Made by a program: the position numbers and the translations under genes
Notes under the pieces: generated by a model
The model's database searches: none
What the model was told of the DNA's origin: nothing
The model's input: the letters and a program-made list of their open reading frames with translations, nothing else
In this document: positions 26,222-35,489 of the stretch, piece after piece
Layout of the letters: every line of letters starts with the position of its first letter
How positions within the stretch are numbered: the first letter of the stretch is position 1
NCBI GenBank assembly: GCA_016718385.1
Contig: JADKDK010000004.1
Span: 558,001-622,000 of the forward strand
Reading direction: 5' to 3'
Length of the DNA: 64,000 nt
Source: Gammaproteobacteria bacterium
GTDB lineage: Bacteria > Pseudomonadota > Gammaproteobacteria > Pseudomonadales > UBA5518

Positions 26222-27526
26222 TCAGAACGCGGTGTCGAAGCCGAACAGGATATAATGCTCCTTGTTCAGGTGACCGGTCCAGAATTCACCGTCCTTCTCG
26301 ATCTGGTCGAGGAAGTCGTAGTTGAGCTCGATCACGCCCTTCACATTGCGCATGAAGTAGTACGAGGTCGTGAAGCTGAGGCTGTTGATGTCGATGCCTT
26401 CGTAGATCGTGTCGGTATCGGCGAGATCGCCGGCATCGGCATAGTTGTAGAGCAGCGAGAACGCCCAGCGCTCGTTGGGGATGTAGTCGACGCCGGCGAA
26501 GCCACCGTCCCAGCGGTAGTCCTCGCCGGGGTCTGCGTCGAGGAAGCCGTCCCAGGAATTCCACAGGTACTGCGCGTACCAGTACGTCTTGCCGCCGAAA
26601 TCCCCGGAGAGATCGAGGCCCACGACGCGCTTGTCGGTGTCGCGATCGCCGCTGATCGTTCCGGCGTTGCCTGCTGCCACACTGGGCTGCTCGGCGCTCA
26701 GGCCGAACACGCCCGCGGCGACCGGTCCGAGCTCGGTGCCGATGCGACCGAACACCGACTTCGAACTGTCATTGTCGAACATCTTGTCCGGGCGACGGTA
26801 GCCGGGGCTGTTGATGTTCAGGTTGTCCTCGATGCCATTGCCGTTACTGAGACCGAGCGCGAGCTCGAGCGGGCCGAGGTCGCGGTCGAACAGCACGCCG
26901 CGGTCGTAGGTGATGCCGGCCATGCGATAAGGCATGAAGTCCTGGAAGCTGAGCCGCACCTCGCGAGGAAACATCAGATCGGATAGTTGGAACTGCCCCA
27001 GCTGCATGCCGATGCCGGTGCCGAAGATGTCGGCGTGGCGGAACCAGGCATCCTCGACCAGCGCCTCGCCGTTGGTGCCCTTCTCGGCGAGGATGGCGTA
27101 GAAGTAATAGGTGATGTTGTCGCTGAGCGGCGCGCTCGACAGCAGCTTCACCAGGTAGGGCGACTGGAAGTCGGTGGTGGCCGAGTCGGTCGCGCCGGTG
27201 ATCGGGTCCACCGACTCGCCGTCGCGGGCCTGCGCGTAGGCCTGCGCGCGCACCGCCAGCGGCGGATAGGCCGGCAGCGCGAGGCGGCTGTCCCCGGTCT
27301 TGACGGTGCTGTCCTTCCAGTGCGGCAGGCGCATGTTGTTGGCGGCGAACTCCTCGCCGAACTTGTTCAGGCGCGGGAAGGCGGCATGGCAGGCGGCGCA
27401 GCTCATGTTGTAGCGGCGTGCGAACTCGGGCATCGCCGCGGCCGTTTGCGTGCCCGCGAGCCAGAGCGCCCCGGCCTGCAGTGCCACGAGAGCGCCTGTG
27501 AAAATGCGGAATCTTTGCGCTGTCAT
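26222..27526 (-). CDS. Monoheme cytochrome c-porin fusion (Cyc2-like)
   Basis: A 434-residue outer-membrane protein. The ATG at 27526 follows GGAGC and opens a signal peptide ending in GTQTAAA. Directly after comes one c-type heme site, MPEFARRYNMSCAACHAAFP, then RLNKFGEEFAANNM. The rest is beta-barrel-like: alternating hydrophobic strands, many Asp/Gly-rich turns and a terminal Phe (ILFGFDTAF). A single CxxCH at the mature N-terminus followed by a barrel of this size is the plan of Cyc2-type fused cytochrome-porins, known from iron oxidisers, where they carry electrons across the outer membrane. Whether this one oxidises iron is unknown. Its operon partner is a small PEGA-like protein, and it is divergent from a carboxylate transport operon. 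Confidence 0.72.
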   Translation of the reverse strand: MTAQRFRIFTGALVALQAGALWLAGTQTAAAMPEFARRYNMSCAACHAAFPRLNKFGEEFAANNMRLPHWKDSTVKTGDSRLALPAYPPLAVRAQAYAQARDGESVDPITGATDSATTDFQSPYLVKLLSSAPLSDNITYYFYAILAEKGTNGEALVEDAWFRHADIFGTGIGMQLGQFQLSDLMFPREVRLSFQDFMPYRMAGITYDRGVLFDRDLGPLELALGLSNGNGIEDNLNINSPGYRRPDKMFDNDSSKSVFGRIGTELGPVAAGVFGLSAEQPSVAAGNAGTISGDRDTDKRVVGLDLSGDFGGKTYWYAQYLWNSWDGFLDADPGEDYRWDGGFAGVDYIPNERWAFSLLYNYADAGDLADTDTIYEGIDINSLSFTTSYYFMRNVKGVIELNYDFLDQIEKDGEFWTGHLNKEHYILFGFDTAF

Positions 27527-27669
27527 GCCTGTTGCTCCCTGCATTTCGTCATGTGACCGAAAGCTATGGAAAGGCTCCGGATCTGTCAATCCCGATTGGT
27601 CAAGCCGAGGCGGGTTCGTCGCGTCGCAGGCCCTTGTGTATGCTTATGGCGCTGAGGGGGGAAGCATGC

Positions 27670-28965
27670 ATGAAGAACATCGCGCTGCACTGGCAGATCC
27701 TGATCGCCATCGTGCTGGCCGCTATCGCCGGTTCACTGAGCGGCACCGAGGCGGGAATCGGGTCGCTCACCTTCCACGGCGTCTACGAATTCATCGGCAC
27801 GATCTTCATCAAGGCCTTGAAGATGATCATCGTGCCGCTGATCTTTTCCTCGATCGTGGTCGGCATCACCGGCATCGGGCGCGCCGAGGACCTGGGCAGG
27901 CTGGGTGCGAAGACGATCGGCCTGTACCTGGTCACGGGGCTGCTTGCGGTGCTGGTCGGGCTTGCCTTCGTGAACACGGTGCGCCCGGGTTTCGAGAACG
28001 GAGCGCCGGTGGGCGAGCAGCTCGCGCTGCAGGCCGGCGCGCAGGACGTGCGGCAGAACCTCGAGTCCAGCGGCGGCTTCGGCGAACTGGTGAAGATGTT
28101 CGAGCGCATGGTGCCCGAGAACGTGGTCGCCACGGCCTCCAGCAATGGCGACCTGCTCGCGCTGATCTTCTTCGCGCTGCTGTTCGGTTTCTTCATCGCA
28201 CGCGTCGGCGACGAGCACGCCGAGCCGCTGTTCAATTTCTGGAACGCGGTGTTCCAGGTGATGATGAAGATCACCGAGTTCATCATGCGCTTCGCGCCGA
28301 TCGGGGTGTTCGGGCTGGTGGCCTCGGTCGTCGCGGAAACGGGCTTCGACGCGGTGCGCCCGCTCGGCGTGTTCGCGCTCACGGTGGTGGCGGCGCTGCT
28401 GACGCACGCGCTGCTGGTGATGCCGCTGCTGGTCTGGCTGCTGGCGAGGGTGAACCCGTGGCGGTTGTACCGCGCGATGTCGCCGGCGCTGCTCACGGCG
28501 TTTTCCACCGCCTCGTCCTCGGGCACGTTGCCGGTCACGCTGGACTGCATGGAGAAGAATGCCGGCATCTCGAACCGCATCTCGAGCTTCGTGCTGCCGT
28601 TGGGCGCGACCGTGAACATGAACGGCACGGCGCTCTACGAATGCATGGCGGTGATGTTCCTCGCCCAGGCCTACGGGGTGGAGCTCGGCTTTGCCACGCA
28701 GTTCCTGATCGTGGTGAGCGCGCTGATCACCTCGATCGGCGTTGCCGGCGTGCCATCGGCCTCGATGGTGGCGATAGGCATGATCCTCACGGCGGTCGGT
28801 ATACCGGTGGAGGCGATGGGCGTGCTGTTCGTGTTCGATCGCGTCCTCGACATGCTGCGCACCAGCGTCAACGTGCTGGGTGACGGCGCGACCGCGCTCG
28901 TGGTGGCGCGGATGCAGGGCGAGCAGACCCTGCTCGCCGCGCCGGCGCAGGCGCACCGGGCATGA
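27670..28965 (+). CDS. Dicarboxylate/amino acid:cation symporter (DAACS family)
   Basis: A 431-residue secondary transporter of the GltP/DctA family. The ATG at 27670 gives the usual start (MKNIALHWQILIAIVLA). Landmarks: FIKALKMIIVPLIFSSIVVG, a serine-rich loop FSTASSSGTLPVTLDC (the re-entrant hairpin HP1), LPLGATVNMNGTALYE with the NMNGT sodium-site motif, AGVPSASMVAIGMIL (hairpin HP2) and DRVLDMLRTSVNVLGD. It imports dicarboxylates or acidic amino acids with sodium or protons. The stop codon overlaps the next start (ATGA), so it is translationally coupled to a TctC-like gene, an unusual pairing of transporter types. Confidence 0.93.
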   Translation: MKNIALHWQILIAIVLAAIAGSLSGTEAGIGSLTFHGVYEFIGTIFIKALKMIIVPLIFSSIVVGITGIGRAEDLGRLGAKTIGLYLVTGLLAVLVGLAFVNTVRPGFENGAPVGEQLALQAGAQDVRQNLESSGGFGELVKMFERMVPENVVATASSNGDLLALIFFALLFGFFIARVGDEHAEPLFNFWNAVFQVMMKITEFIMRFAPIGVFGLVASVVAETGFDAVRPLGVFALTVVAALLTHALLVMPLLVWLLARVNPWRLYRAMSPALLTAFSTASSSGTLPVTLDCMEKNAGISNRISSFVLPLGATVNMNGTALYECMAVMFLAQAYGVELGFATQFLIVVSALITSIGVAGVPSASMVAIGMILTAVGIPVEAMGVLFVFDRVLDMLRTSVNVLGDGATALVVARMQGEQTLLAAPAQAHRA

Positions 28966-29990
28966 CGGGCGAGCATTCGATGGATCCGCTACGGGACTGC
29001 TCCGGCCGCTCGCGCCTGGCGTCGCTGCTGGGCTGGCTGCTCGCCGCGTGCGCGATGCTCGGCGCGAGCGGCGCAATGGCCGCTCCCGATGCCGCGGAGT
29101 TCTTTCGCGACAAGCGCCTGGTCTACATCGTGCCGACCAAGCCCGGCGGCGGTTACGACGCCTACGCGCGGCTGATCGCGCGGCACCTGCCGAGGCACCT
29201 GCCGGTGAAAACCGTCGAGGTGCGCAATGTCCCCGGCGCCAGCCACCTGATCGGCATGCAGCAGCTGTTCGTCGCGGCGCCCGACGGGCTGACGCTGGGG
29301 ACCTTCAATTCCGGTCTCGTCTACGCCCAGATCAACCGGACCGAGGGAATGAACCGCGACCTGCGCGAGCTGAGCTGGATCGGCAAGGCGGCCAGCGATG
29401 CGCGCGTCTTCGTCGTCGGCGCGCACACCGGTATCGTGTCGGTCGAGCAGCTGCGCCAGGGCGGGCGCACGCTGCACCTGGCCACTTCGGGCAAGTCGAG
29501 CGCCAGCAACTACGAGACCGGCATGGTGATCCGGCTGCTGGGCCTGGATGCCGCGACGGTGCACGGCTTCGTCGGCACCGAGGCCGAGCTCGCGGTCATG
29601 CGTGGCGACATCGACGGCCTGCTCGGCTACCACAGCGCGCTGCGCGACTTCGTGGAGCAGGGGCATGGCCGCATCCTGTTCCGCATCGGCGCGGGCCCCG
29701 CGGAGCTCGCGGCGGTGCCCGAGCTCGGCAGCCTGCTGCCCGCGCCCGAGGCGCAGCGCTTCGTCGAACTCGTCGCCGCACAGGCTTCGCTCGGGCGGCT
29801 CACCGTCGCGCCGCCAGGGGTGCCGCCCGGGCGGCTGGCGGTGTTGCGCGAGGCGTATCTCGGCACGCTGGCCGACCCCGAGCTGCTGCGCGAGGCGGCG
29901 GCGATGCGGCTGCCGATCGAGCCGCTGGACGGCGCGGCGGTAGAGCAGCGGATCTCGCACCTGCTGGCGCAGGGGACGCCCGGCCCGTGA
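28962..29990 (+). CDS. TctC-like tripartite tricarboxylate transport substrate-binding protein
   Basis: A 342-residue periplasmic binding protein of the TctC/Bug family. It has a long signal sequence (LASLLGWLLAACAMLGASGA, possibly starting at the ATG at 28980 instead), then family motifs: IVPTKPGGGYDAYARLIARH, NVPGASHLIGMQQLF and LGTFNSGLVYAQI. The C-terminal part follows the two-lobe pattern. In the tripartite tricarboxylate transporter (TTT) it would bind a carboxylate in the periplasm and hand it to TctA. It overlaps the upstream symporter gene by four bases (ATGA) and the downstream fused TctA-TctB gene by four bases (GTGA), so all three are made from one mRNA. Confidence 0.85.
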   Translation: MTGEHSMDPLRDCSGRSRLASLLGWLLAACAMLGASGAMAAPDAAEFFRDKRLVYIVPTKPGGGYDAYARLIARHLPRHLPVKTVEVRNVPGASHLIGMQQLFVAAPDGLTLGTFNSGLVYAQINRTEGMNRDLRELSWIGKAASDARVFVVGAHTGIVSVEQLRQGGRTLHLATSGKSSASNYETGMVIRLLGLDAATVHGFVGTEAELAVMRGDIDGLLGYHSALRDFVEQGHGRILFRIGAGPAELAAVPELGSLLPAPEAQRFVELVAAQASLGRLTVAPPGVPPGRLAVLREAYLGTLADPELLREAAAMRLPIEPLDGAAVEQRISHLLAQGTPGP

Positions 29991-31897
29991 TATTGGCCGA
30001 TGCGCTCGCCGGACTGGGCGCCTACGTCAATGATCCGGCGGTGCTCGCGGCGCTGCTGGTGGCGGTACCGCTGGGCGTGCTGGCCGGGGTGATCCCGGGG
30101 CTTGGCGGCAAGCTGTCGATCGTGATGGCGATTCCCTTCCTCGTCGGCGCGGATCCGACCGTGGGCGCGGTGTTCCTGCTCGCGATGCATTCGGTGATCC
30201 ACACCGGCGGGCCCATTCCCAGCATCCTGCTCGGTGTGCCCGGCAGCGGCCCGGATGCCGCGACCGTGGTCGACGGCCACCCGATGGCGCGCAACGGTCA
30301 GGCCGGCCGGGCCCTGGGCGCTGCGCTGGCCTCGTCCTGCGTCGGCGGCATCTTCGGCGCGCTGGTGCTGGCGCTGGCGCTGCCGCTGGTGAAGCCGGTG
30401 CTGCTGTCCTTCGGTCCGCCGGAAGTCTTCATGCTGGCGGTGCTGGGCATCACCTTCATCGCCGCGGTCAGCGGTGCCCGCCTGGCGCGCGGACTGATGG
30501 TCGGCTGCATCGGCCTGCTGGTGTCCTTCGTGGGCATGGATCCCATCGGCGGCGTGGCGCGTTACACCGCGGGACAGCTGTTCCTGATGGACGGCGTTGA
30601 CCTGATCACCGCCGTCGTGGGGCTGTTCGCGATACCGGAGATGCTCGCACTGATGCGCCAGCAGGCACACCACGGTGCGCTCCCCCGCGGCGGCTTCGAG
30701 GAGCGCGGAATCCTGGACGGCATGCTGGACGTCTGGCGACACCGCTACCTCACGTTGCGCGCCTCGCTGATCGGTACCGTCATCGGCATCATTCCCGGCC
30801 TCGGCGGCGATGTCGCGTCCTGGGTGTCCTACGGGCATGCGGTGCAGAGTTCGCCGCGGCCAGGGGAGTTCGGCAAGGGGCGCGTCGAGGGCGTCATCGC
30901 CCCGGAGGCGGCGAACAACTCCAAGGAAGGCGGCAGCCTGTTGCCCACGCTGTTCTTCGGCATCCCCGGCAGCTCGGGCATGGCCGTGCTGCTGGGCGCC
31001 TTCGTCACGCTGGGCATCACGCCCGGGCCGTCGATGGCCGGGCAGGGGCTGACGCTGGTGTGGACGCTGATCTGGGCGCTGGTGCTGGCGAACGTGCTGG
31101 CGGTCGCCGTATTCCTGCCGAGTGCGGGACTGCTGGCGCGGGTAGCGGGCGTGTCGGGCGCGGCGATGTTCCCCTTCGTGCTCTGCTTTGCGCTGATCGG
31201 CACCTACCTCAGCGCGCTGCACTGGCAGACCTTCATCGTGCTGTCCGGCTTCGGGCTCCTCGGTGTGGCGCTCAAGCACCACGAATGGCCGCGCGGACCC
31301 TTCGCCATCGGGCTGGTGCTCGGCACGCCCGCCGAAATCGCCCTGCACCAGTCGCTGGCGATCTGGGGAGCCTCGTTCCTGCTGCGCCCGCTCACGCTGG
31401 TGCTGATCGCGCTGGTGCTCGCCAGCCTGTGGCAGAGCCTGCGGCGCTACCGCCGCTCGGGCGAGGAGCACGCGCCGGACCGGGGCCTGCTGGCGGTGTT
31501 CGCCGCCGTGTTCGGGCTGGCATTGGTGATGGCCCTGCGCTACCCGGCGCCGTCCTCGGTCCTGCCGGCACTGATCGCCGGGCTGGGTGCGTTGCTCGCT
31601 CTGGCTTGTGGTGTGGCCATGCTGCGCAACCGTCCGCTGCCGCTCGCGCCCGACAACGCCGTTGGCTGGCGTTCCCATCTGCCGGCGCTCGCCTGGCTTG
31701 CGCTGTTTGTCGTGGCGGTGCTCGCACTGGGCTTGTCGCCCGGCCTGCCGCTGGCGCTGCTGGCCTTTCACCTGGTGGCGCGCCGCAGCGGGCTACTGCG
31801 CGCGCTGCTGGCGGGCGCGACGATGCTGGTGATCGTGGAGGGCGTGTTTGCCGGAATCCTCGGCGTCAGCATCTACCGCGGACTCATCGGCGGCTGA
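29987..31897 (+). CDS. Fused TctA-TctB tripartite tricarboxylate transporter permease
   Basis: A 636-residue membrane protein starting at a GTG that overlaps the previous stop. Residues 1 to about 490 are the large TctA permease: GVIPGLGGKLSIVMAIPFLV, GGPIPSILLGVPGSGPDAAT, GIIPGLGGDVASWVSYGHA, PEAANNSKEGGSLLPTLFFG and IPGSSGMAVLLGAF are diagnostic. After a charged linker (WQSLRRYRRSGEEHAPDRG), a further four or so hydrophobic helices (about 495-636) fit the small TctB subunit. TctA and TctB are usually separate genes, so this is a fusion, and no separate tctB is present nearby. It forms a complete TTT system with the binding protein gene upstream. Confidence 0.85.
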   Translation: MILADALAGLGAYVNDPAVLAALLVAVPLGVLAGVIPGLGGKLSIVMAIPFLVGADPTVGAVFLLAMHSVIHTGGPIPSILLGVPGSGPDAATVVDGHPMARNGQAGRALGAALASSCVGGIFGALVLALALPLVKPVLLSFGPPEVFMLAVLGITFIAAVSGARLARGLMVGCIGLLVSFVGMDPIGGVARYTAGQLFLMDGVDLITAVVGLFAIPEMLALMRQQAHHGALPRGGFEERGILDGMLDVWRHRYLTLRASLIGTVIGIIPGLGGDVASWVSYGHAVQSSPRPGEFGKGRVEGVIAPEAANNSKEGGSLLPTLFFGIPGSSGMAVLLGAFVTLGITPGPSMAGQGLTLVWTLIWALVLANVLAVAVFLPSAGLLARVAGVSGAAMFPFVLCFALIGTYLSALHWQTFIVLSGFGLLGVALKHHEWPRGPFAIGLVLGTPAEIALHQSLAIWGASFLLRPLTLVLIALVLASLWQSLRRYRRSGEEHAPDRGLLAVFAAVFGLALVMALRYPAPSSVLPALIAGLGALLALACGVAMLRNRPLPLAPDNAVGWRSHLPALAWLALFVVAVLALGLSPGLPLALLAFHLVARRSGLLRALLAGATMLVIVEGVFAGILGVSIYRGLIGG

Positions 31898-31902
31898 GCC
31901 GC

Positions 31903-34443
31903 TCAGTGCAGCGGCTGTGCTGCCTGGCGTTGCCCCGTGGCGTCCTGCCCGGGACGGCACGCGAGGATCTGTTGCCGCGCGTTTTCCTTCATCGAGGCGG
32001 TGGTGCACAGCACCACGAGGTCGCCGGGTTCCGCCAGTGCCAGCGCATGTGCGATCGCCTCGCCCTGGTCGGGAACCACGCTCACCGACTCCGGCACCAC
32101 GCCGTGCGCGATCAGCTCGTCGCGCACCAGCGCGGGCAACTCTCCCTCGGTGTAACCGACCAGTTCGCGCGAATCGCGGCTGATGAACCGATCGAAATGT
32201 CCGGCGACCAGTGCGGCGATGTCCCTGACCGCCTGGCGGCTGGAGCGCCCCGGACAGCCGACCATGAGGATCTTGCGCCCCGCCACCGGCCAGCGGTCGA
32301 TGAAGGCGACCAGCGCGCGATAGCAATCCGGGTTGTGGGCGTAATCGATGATCGCGGTGAACGGCGACTCGCGCACGACGTTGAGACGCCCGGGCGTGTT
32401 TTCGTAGCTCGTGCCGAAGGCGCCCAACGCCTGCCTGGCAGCCTCGATCGGCGCGCCCAGCAGGTGCGTCGCGGCGATCGCCTGCAGGGCGTTGCTGAGG
32501 TTGTGGGCGGCGCGGCCGGAAAAGGTGGCGGGGATTGCATCGACCGCCATCACCGGTGTGCGCGTGGCGCCGTTGGCGGTGTACAGGATGATCCAGTCCA
32601 GGCCCTCGACCGCCTCGACCACGACGAAGCTCGCCTCCTTGCCGGCCGCGCCCGCGTCGCGGTGTGCCTGCGCGAGCTGCGCGACCGGCTGCGTCGTCGA
32701 GCTCCAGCAGAGCGCGGGTGCCCGCAGGCCGACGCTCATCATGCGCGCGTGCGCATCGTCGGCATTGAGTACCACGCCGCGGCGCGCCCGGTGCAGCACG
32801 CACTGCTTCAGCCGCGCCATGTCCTCCACCGTCTCGATGCCGAACTGCCCGAGGTGCTCGGCGGTGACGTTGGTGCACACGGCCACATCGCACGCGTCCC
32901 AGGCGAAGCCGAAGTCGGCGACCGCGCCCCTGGCGGTCTCCAGCACCGCGTGCGAGATGCGCAGGTCCTGCAGCACCTGGTAGTGGAACACCGAGCCCGC
33001 GCTGTCGCCGCTGTTGACGGTCTGGCCGGCGATGAACACCCCGTCGGTGCAGGCCATGCCGGTACGGTGGGCCGCCGCGCGCAGCACCGCGTCGATCATC
33101 CGCGTGGTCGTGGTCTTGCCGTTGGTGCCCGTGATCGCGACCACCGGTATGCGGCCGTCCTGCCCGGGCGGGAACAGCCACCGCATGTACGCCTCGAGCA
33201 CCTCACGGTGCAGCGCGCGGTCGGCGATCAGCCGGTCGAGCTCGGGGGCGAGCCAGAGGTCCACCACGCAGCTGCCGCCGGCGGCCGGGGCGGCGGCGAT
33301 GTCCCGCGCGACCACCTCGAGAACGAACACGCCGAGCGCGAGCCGATCGCACAGCCTGGCGATCACCGAGAGCAGTTCCGGATGCACAGTCTGGATGTCC
33401 AGCGGCCGTCCCTCGGCCAGCACCGCCGCGAGGCGGTTGTTGGCGACGACCAGGTGATGGAGCGTGCCGGCGGGATCGCGCTCGATGAAGAAACCCCGCT
33501 CGAGGTCGCGCAGCGATCGCAGTGCCTCCTCCAGCCCTGCGTCGGAATCGACCCGCTGGCGCGCCGGCTGCACGCGCCGGGATTGCGGCCGCACCGCCAC
33601 TGGGTAGCCCAGCGCTCGGGCGCTGCGGCGCGCGCGCAACGGCGAGCTGCAGGCGGCGCGCTCGGGCAGCGGCGCGCCGAGCTCCGCGAGCAGGCGGTAC
33701 ACGGCGTCGAGCTCCTCGAGCAGACGCCGCTGCGATGGGCCCGCGCGATCCAGGCACAGCGTGCCGTCGAGCACGTGCTGGCGGTTGCCGTAGCCGAGCC
33801 TCAGCGCGCCGTTGCGGCGGATGCGCTGCGTGCCCAGCGATTCGAAGGGCGGGCGGTCGCCCTTCATCCACGGGATGTCACGTTCGCGGGCGATGTCGAT
33901 CAGCACGGTGGTGTCGAGCGGCAAGGCCCTGGCGCGCGCGAGTTCGGCGAAGGCGGCAACAGCCTGTGGCAGCGGTTCCGACGCCGGCGCGCCGGCGGCG
34001 CGGTAGTCGCCTGGCTCGACGCCCCGCGCGCGCAGGAACCCCGCGATCAGCCCCAGCGCCAGCGCGCAGGCGGATGCCGCGACCTCGTGGTGGTCGTACT
34101 CCAGGCAGTAGCGGATGCCGTGCTCGTCCTCGGCGCCGGTGATCGCATACCAGCGTGCCTCGTGTCCCCCCGCGCGCTGCAGCCACAGTGCGAGCCCCGC
34201 GTGACAGCGCGCCAGATCTTCCAGCGGGTTTTCCGCGGATTGCTCCAGTTCGACGGCGGCATCGAACGCCGGCTCCGCGTGCAGCGTCCCGGCAAGCCTG
34301 GACGCTGCCCAGGCGCCGAGCGTGGCCGCCAGCGGGCGCAATGCCGCTGCGGTTTGCGGCGCGCAGGAGAGCACCAGTTCGAGGGTCGTGCAGTCCCCCG
34401 CGCGGTGGCGGCCGGGTAGCATCCTGACGGACTCTATCTGCAT
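31903..34443 (-). CDS. Cyanophycin-synthetase-like ligase with degenerate ATP-grasp half
   Basis: An 846-residue CphA-like protein. Residues 1-240 match the CphA N-domain (IESVRMLPGRHRAGDCTTLE at the start). The C-terminal half from about 430 is a Mur-ligase domain in full: P-loop VVAITGTNGKTTTTRMI (434-450), AVLETARGAV, NVTAEHLG, VVLNADDAHA and the C-lobe FTAIIDYAHNPDCYRAL. The middle ATP-grasp domain, about residues 279-430, is roughly 100 residues shorter than in CphA. Its GYPV entry is followed by an Arg-rich stretch instead of the glycine-rich DGxHGRG-type loop, and the ANLSTGGT-like metal segment is absent. So the Mur half looks active and the ATP-grasp half does not. It probably forms a peptide or amide bond other than cyanophycin. 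It is divergent (131 bp) from two methyltransferase-like genes. Confidence 0.75.
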   Translation of the reverse strand: MQIESVRMLPGRHRAGDCTTLELVLSCAPQTAAALRPLAATLGAWAASRLAGTLHAEPAFDAAVELEQSAENPLEDLARCHAGLALWLQRAGGHEARWYAITGAEDEHGIRYCLEYDHHEVAASACALALGLIAGFLRARGVEPGDYRAAGAPASEPLPQAVAAFAELARARALPLDTTVLIDIARERDIPWMKGDRPPFESLGTQRIRRNGALRLGYGNRQHVLDGTLCLDRAGPSQRRLLEELDAVYRLLAELGAPLPERAACSSPLRARRSARALGYPVAVRPQSRRVQPARQRVDSDAGLEEALRSLRDLERGFFIERDPAGTLHHLVVANNRLAAVLAEGRPLDIQTVHPELLSVIARLCDRLALGVFVLEVVARDIAAAPAAGGSCVVDLWLAPELDRLIADRALHREVLEAYMRWLFPPGQDGRIPVVAITGTNGKTTTTRMIDAVLRAAAHRTGMACTDGVFIAGQTVNSGDSAGSVFHYQVLQDLRISHAVLETARGAVADFGFAWDACDVAVCTNVTAEHLGQFGIETVEDMARLKQCVLHRARRGVVLNADDAHARMMSVGLRAPALCWSSTTQPVAQLAQAHRDAGAAGKEASFVVVEAVEGLDWIILYTANGATRTPVMAVDAIPATFSGRAAHNLSNALQAIAATHLLGAPIEAARQALGAFGTSYENTPGRLNVVRESPFTAIIDYAHNPDCYRALVAFIDRWPVAGRKILMVGCPGRSSRQAVRDIAALVAGHFDRFISRDSRELVGYTEGELPALVRDELIAHGVVPESVSVVPDQGEAIAHALALAEPGDLVVLCTTASMKENARQQILACRPGQDATGQRQAAQPLH

Positions 34444-34574
34444 CGGGCATTTCCTGGGGAACAGTCGTCGGCGCGATCCGGCGGGGGCGTACCGGGCAGA
34501 GCCGGTGTTAGGATTGCAGCTTTCGTGCCGGCCTGCCTAGTCATCGCCGCGTCGCATCGTATCGAGGAGTCTTC

Positions 34575-35462
34575 ATGCCGCTGCTGCCCGATTCATTCTT
34601 GCCCGACGAACCGCTGCGCGAGAGCGCACCCGTCGCTTACCGGTTGGCGCATCAGCATTGTCCGACCGGGGCCGACGGTTGCCGCGACTACCACGCCATG
34701 TGGCAGTACTTTCGCCAGATCGGGCTGCTCACCACGATCGGCACCAATACCGATTTTCTGGTCGCCACGCTGCGCGGGCTCGCCGATGCCGATAGCTGCC
34801 GCCGCGTGCTGATCTCGGCCACCGCGGACTACGGCATGCTGGCGCATGTGCTTCACGCCTACCGCCTCGCCGGCGTCGAGCCCGAGGTCACGGTGGTCGA
34901 TATGTGCGAGACGCCGCTCGCGCTGAACCGCTGGTACGCCGAAAGGGCAGGGGTGACTATCCGCACCTGCCGCGCGAACCTGCTCGAGTTCCGCGCCGAT
35001 GCGCCCTTCGACCTGGTGTGCACGCATTCCTTCCTGGGCCGGCTGACGCAGGAGGTGCGAGCCGGAGCGCTGGACAAGTGGCACGAGGTGCTGCGCCCCG
35101 GCGGGCACGTGGTCACGGTAGCCCGGGTGCGCTATGGCGCACCCGATGGGGGAGTCACGCGCTACGAACCCGCGGAGATCGTGGAATTTCGCGATCGGGC
35201 GCTCGCGCTGGCGCGTGCGAAGGAGCACGAACTGGACCTGCCCGCGGAAGCGATTGCGGATGCGGCGGAGCATTACGCCGTCAGCAAGCGTTCGCGCGGT
35301 TTCGGATCGACCGGGATGCTGCGCGCGCTGTTCGAGGATCACGGCTTCGCGCTCGAGCGCTTCGACAGCGGTGGCGAGGAGGAACGCCGGCGTGACCGTC
35401 CGTCCTGCCCCACGCTGGGCTGGAAGTCCGAGCGTTTCCGCATCGTTGCCGTGCGCCGCTGA
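34575..35462 (+). CDS. Class I SAM-dependent methyltransferase-like protein
   Basis: A 295-residue protein; the ATG at 34575 follows GAGGAG. A Rossmann-type SAM site is recognisable: RRVLISATADYGMLAHVLHA (motif I, less glycine-rich than usual), EVTVVDMCETPLALNRWYA (the acidic residue expected to bind the SAM ribose), FDLVCTHSFLGRL and KWHEVLRPGGHVVTVARVRY (post-motif III). The N-terminal 60 residues (ESAPVAYRLAHQHC, DYHAMWQYFRQIGLL) are not known to me. The C-terminal half is helical, with FGSTGMLRALFEDHGFALER. It is followed 27 bp later by a second methyltransferase-like gene and then a TonB receptor. The substrate may be the product of the divergent ligase; that is inference. Confidence 0.72.
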   Translation: MPLLPDSFLPDEPLRESAPVAYRLAHQHCPTGADGCRDYHAMWQYFRQIGLLTTIGTNTDFLVATLRGLADADSCRRVLISATADYGMLAHVLHAYRLAGVEPEVTVVDMCETPLALNRWYAERAGVTIRTCRANLLEFRADAPFDLVCTHSFLGRLTQEVRAGALDKWHEVLRPGGHVVTVARVRYGAPDGGVTRYEPAEIVEFRDRALALARAKEHELDLPAEAIADAAEHYAVSKRSRGFGSTGMLRALFEDHGFALERFDSGGEEERRRDRPSCPTLGWKSERFRIVAVRR

Positions 35463-35489
35463 ATCGGCGCGGGCGAGCGGGGAGAGCCG

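Noticed and set aside
28880..29986. N-terminal extension of the TctA-TctB frame
   Set aside because: It runs across the TctC-like gene in a wrong frame with Arg/Ala-rich low-complexity text; the GTG at 29987 is the natural start.
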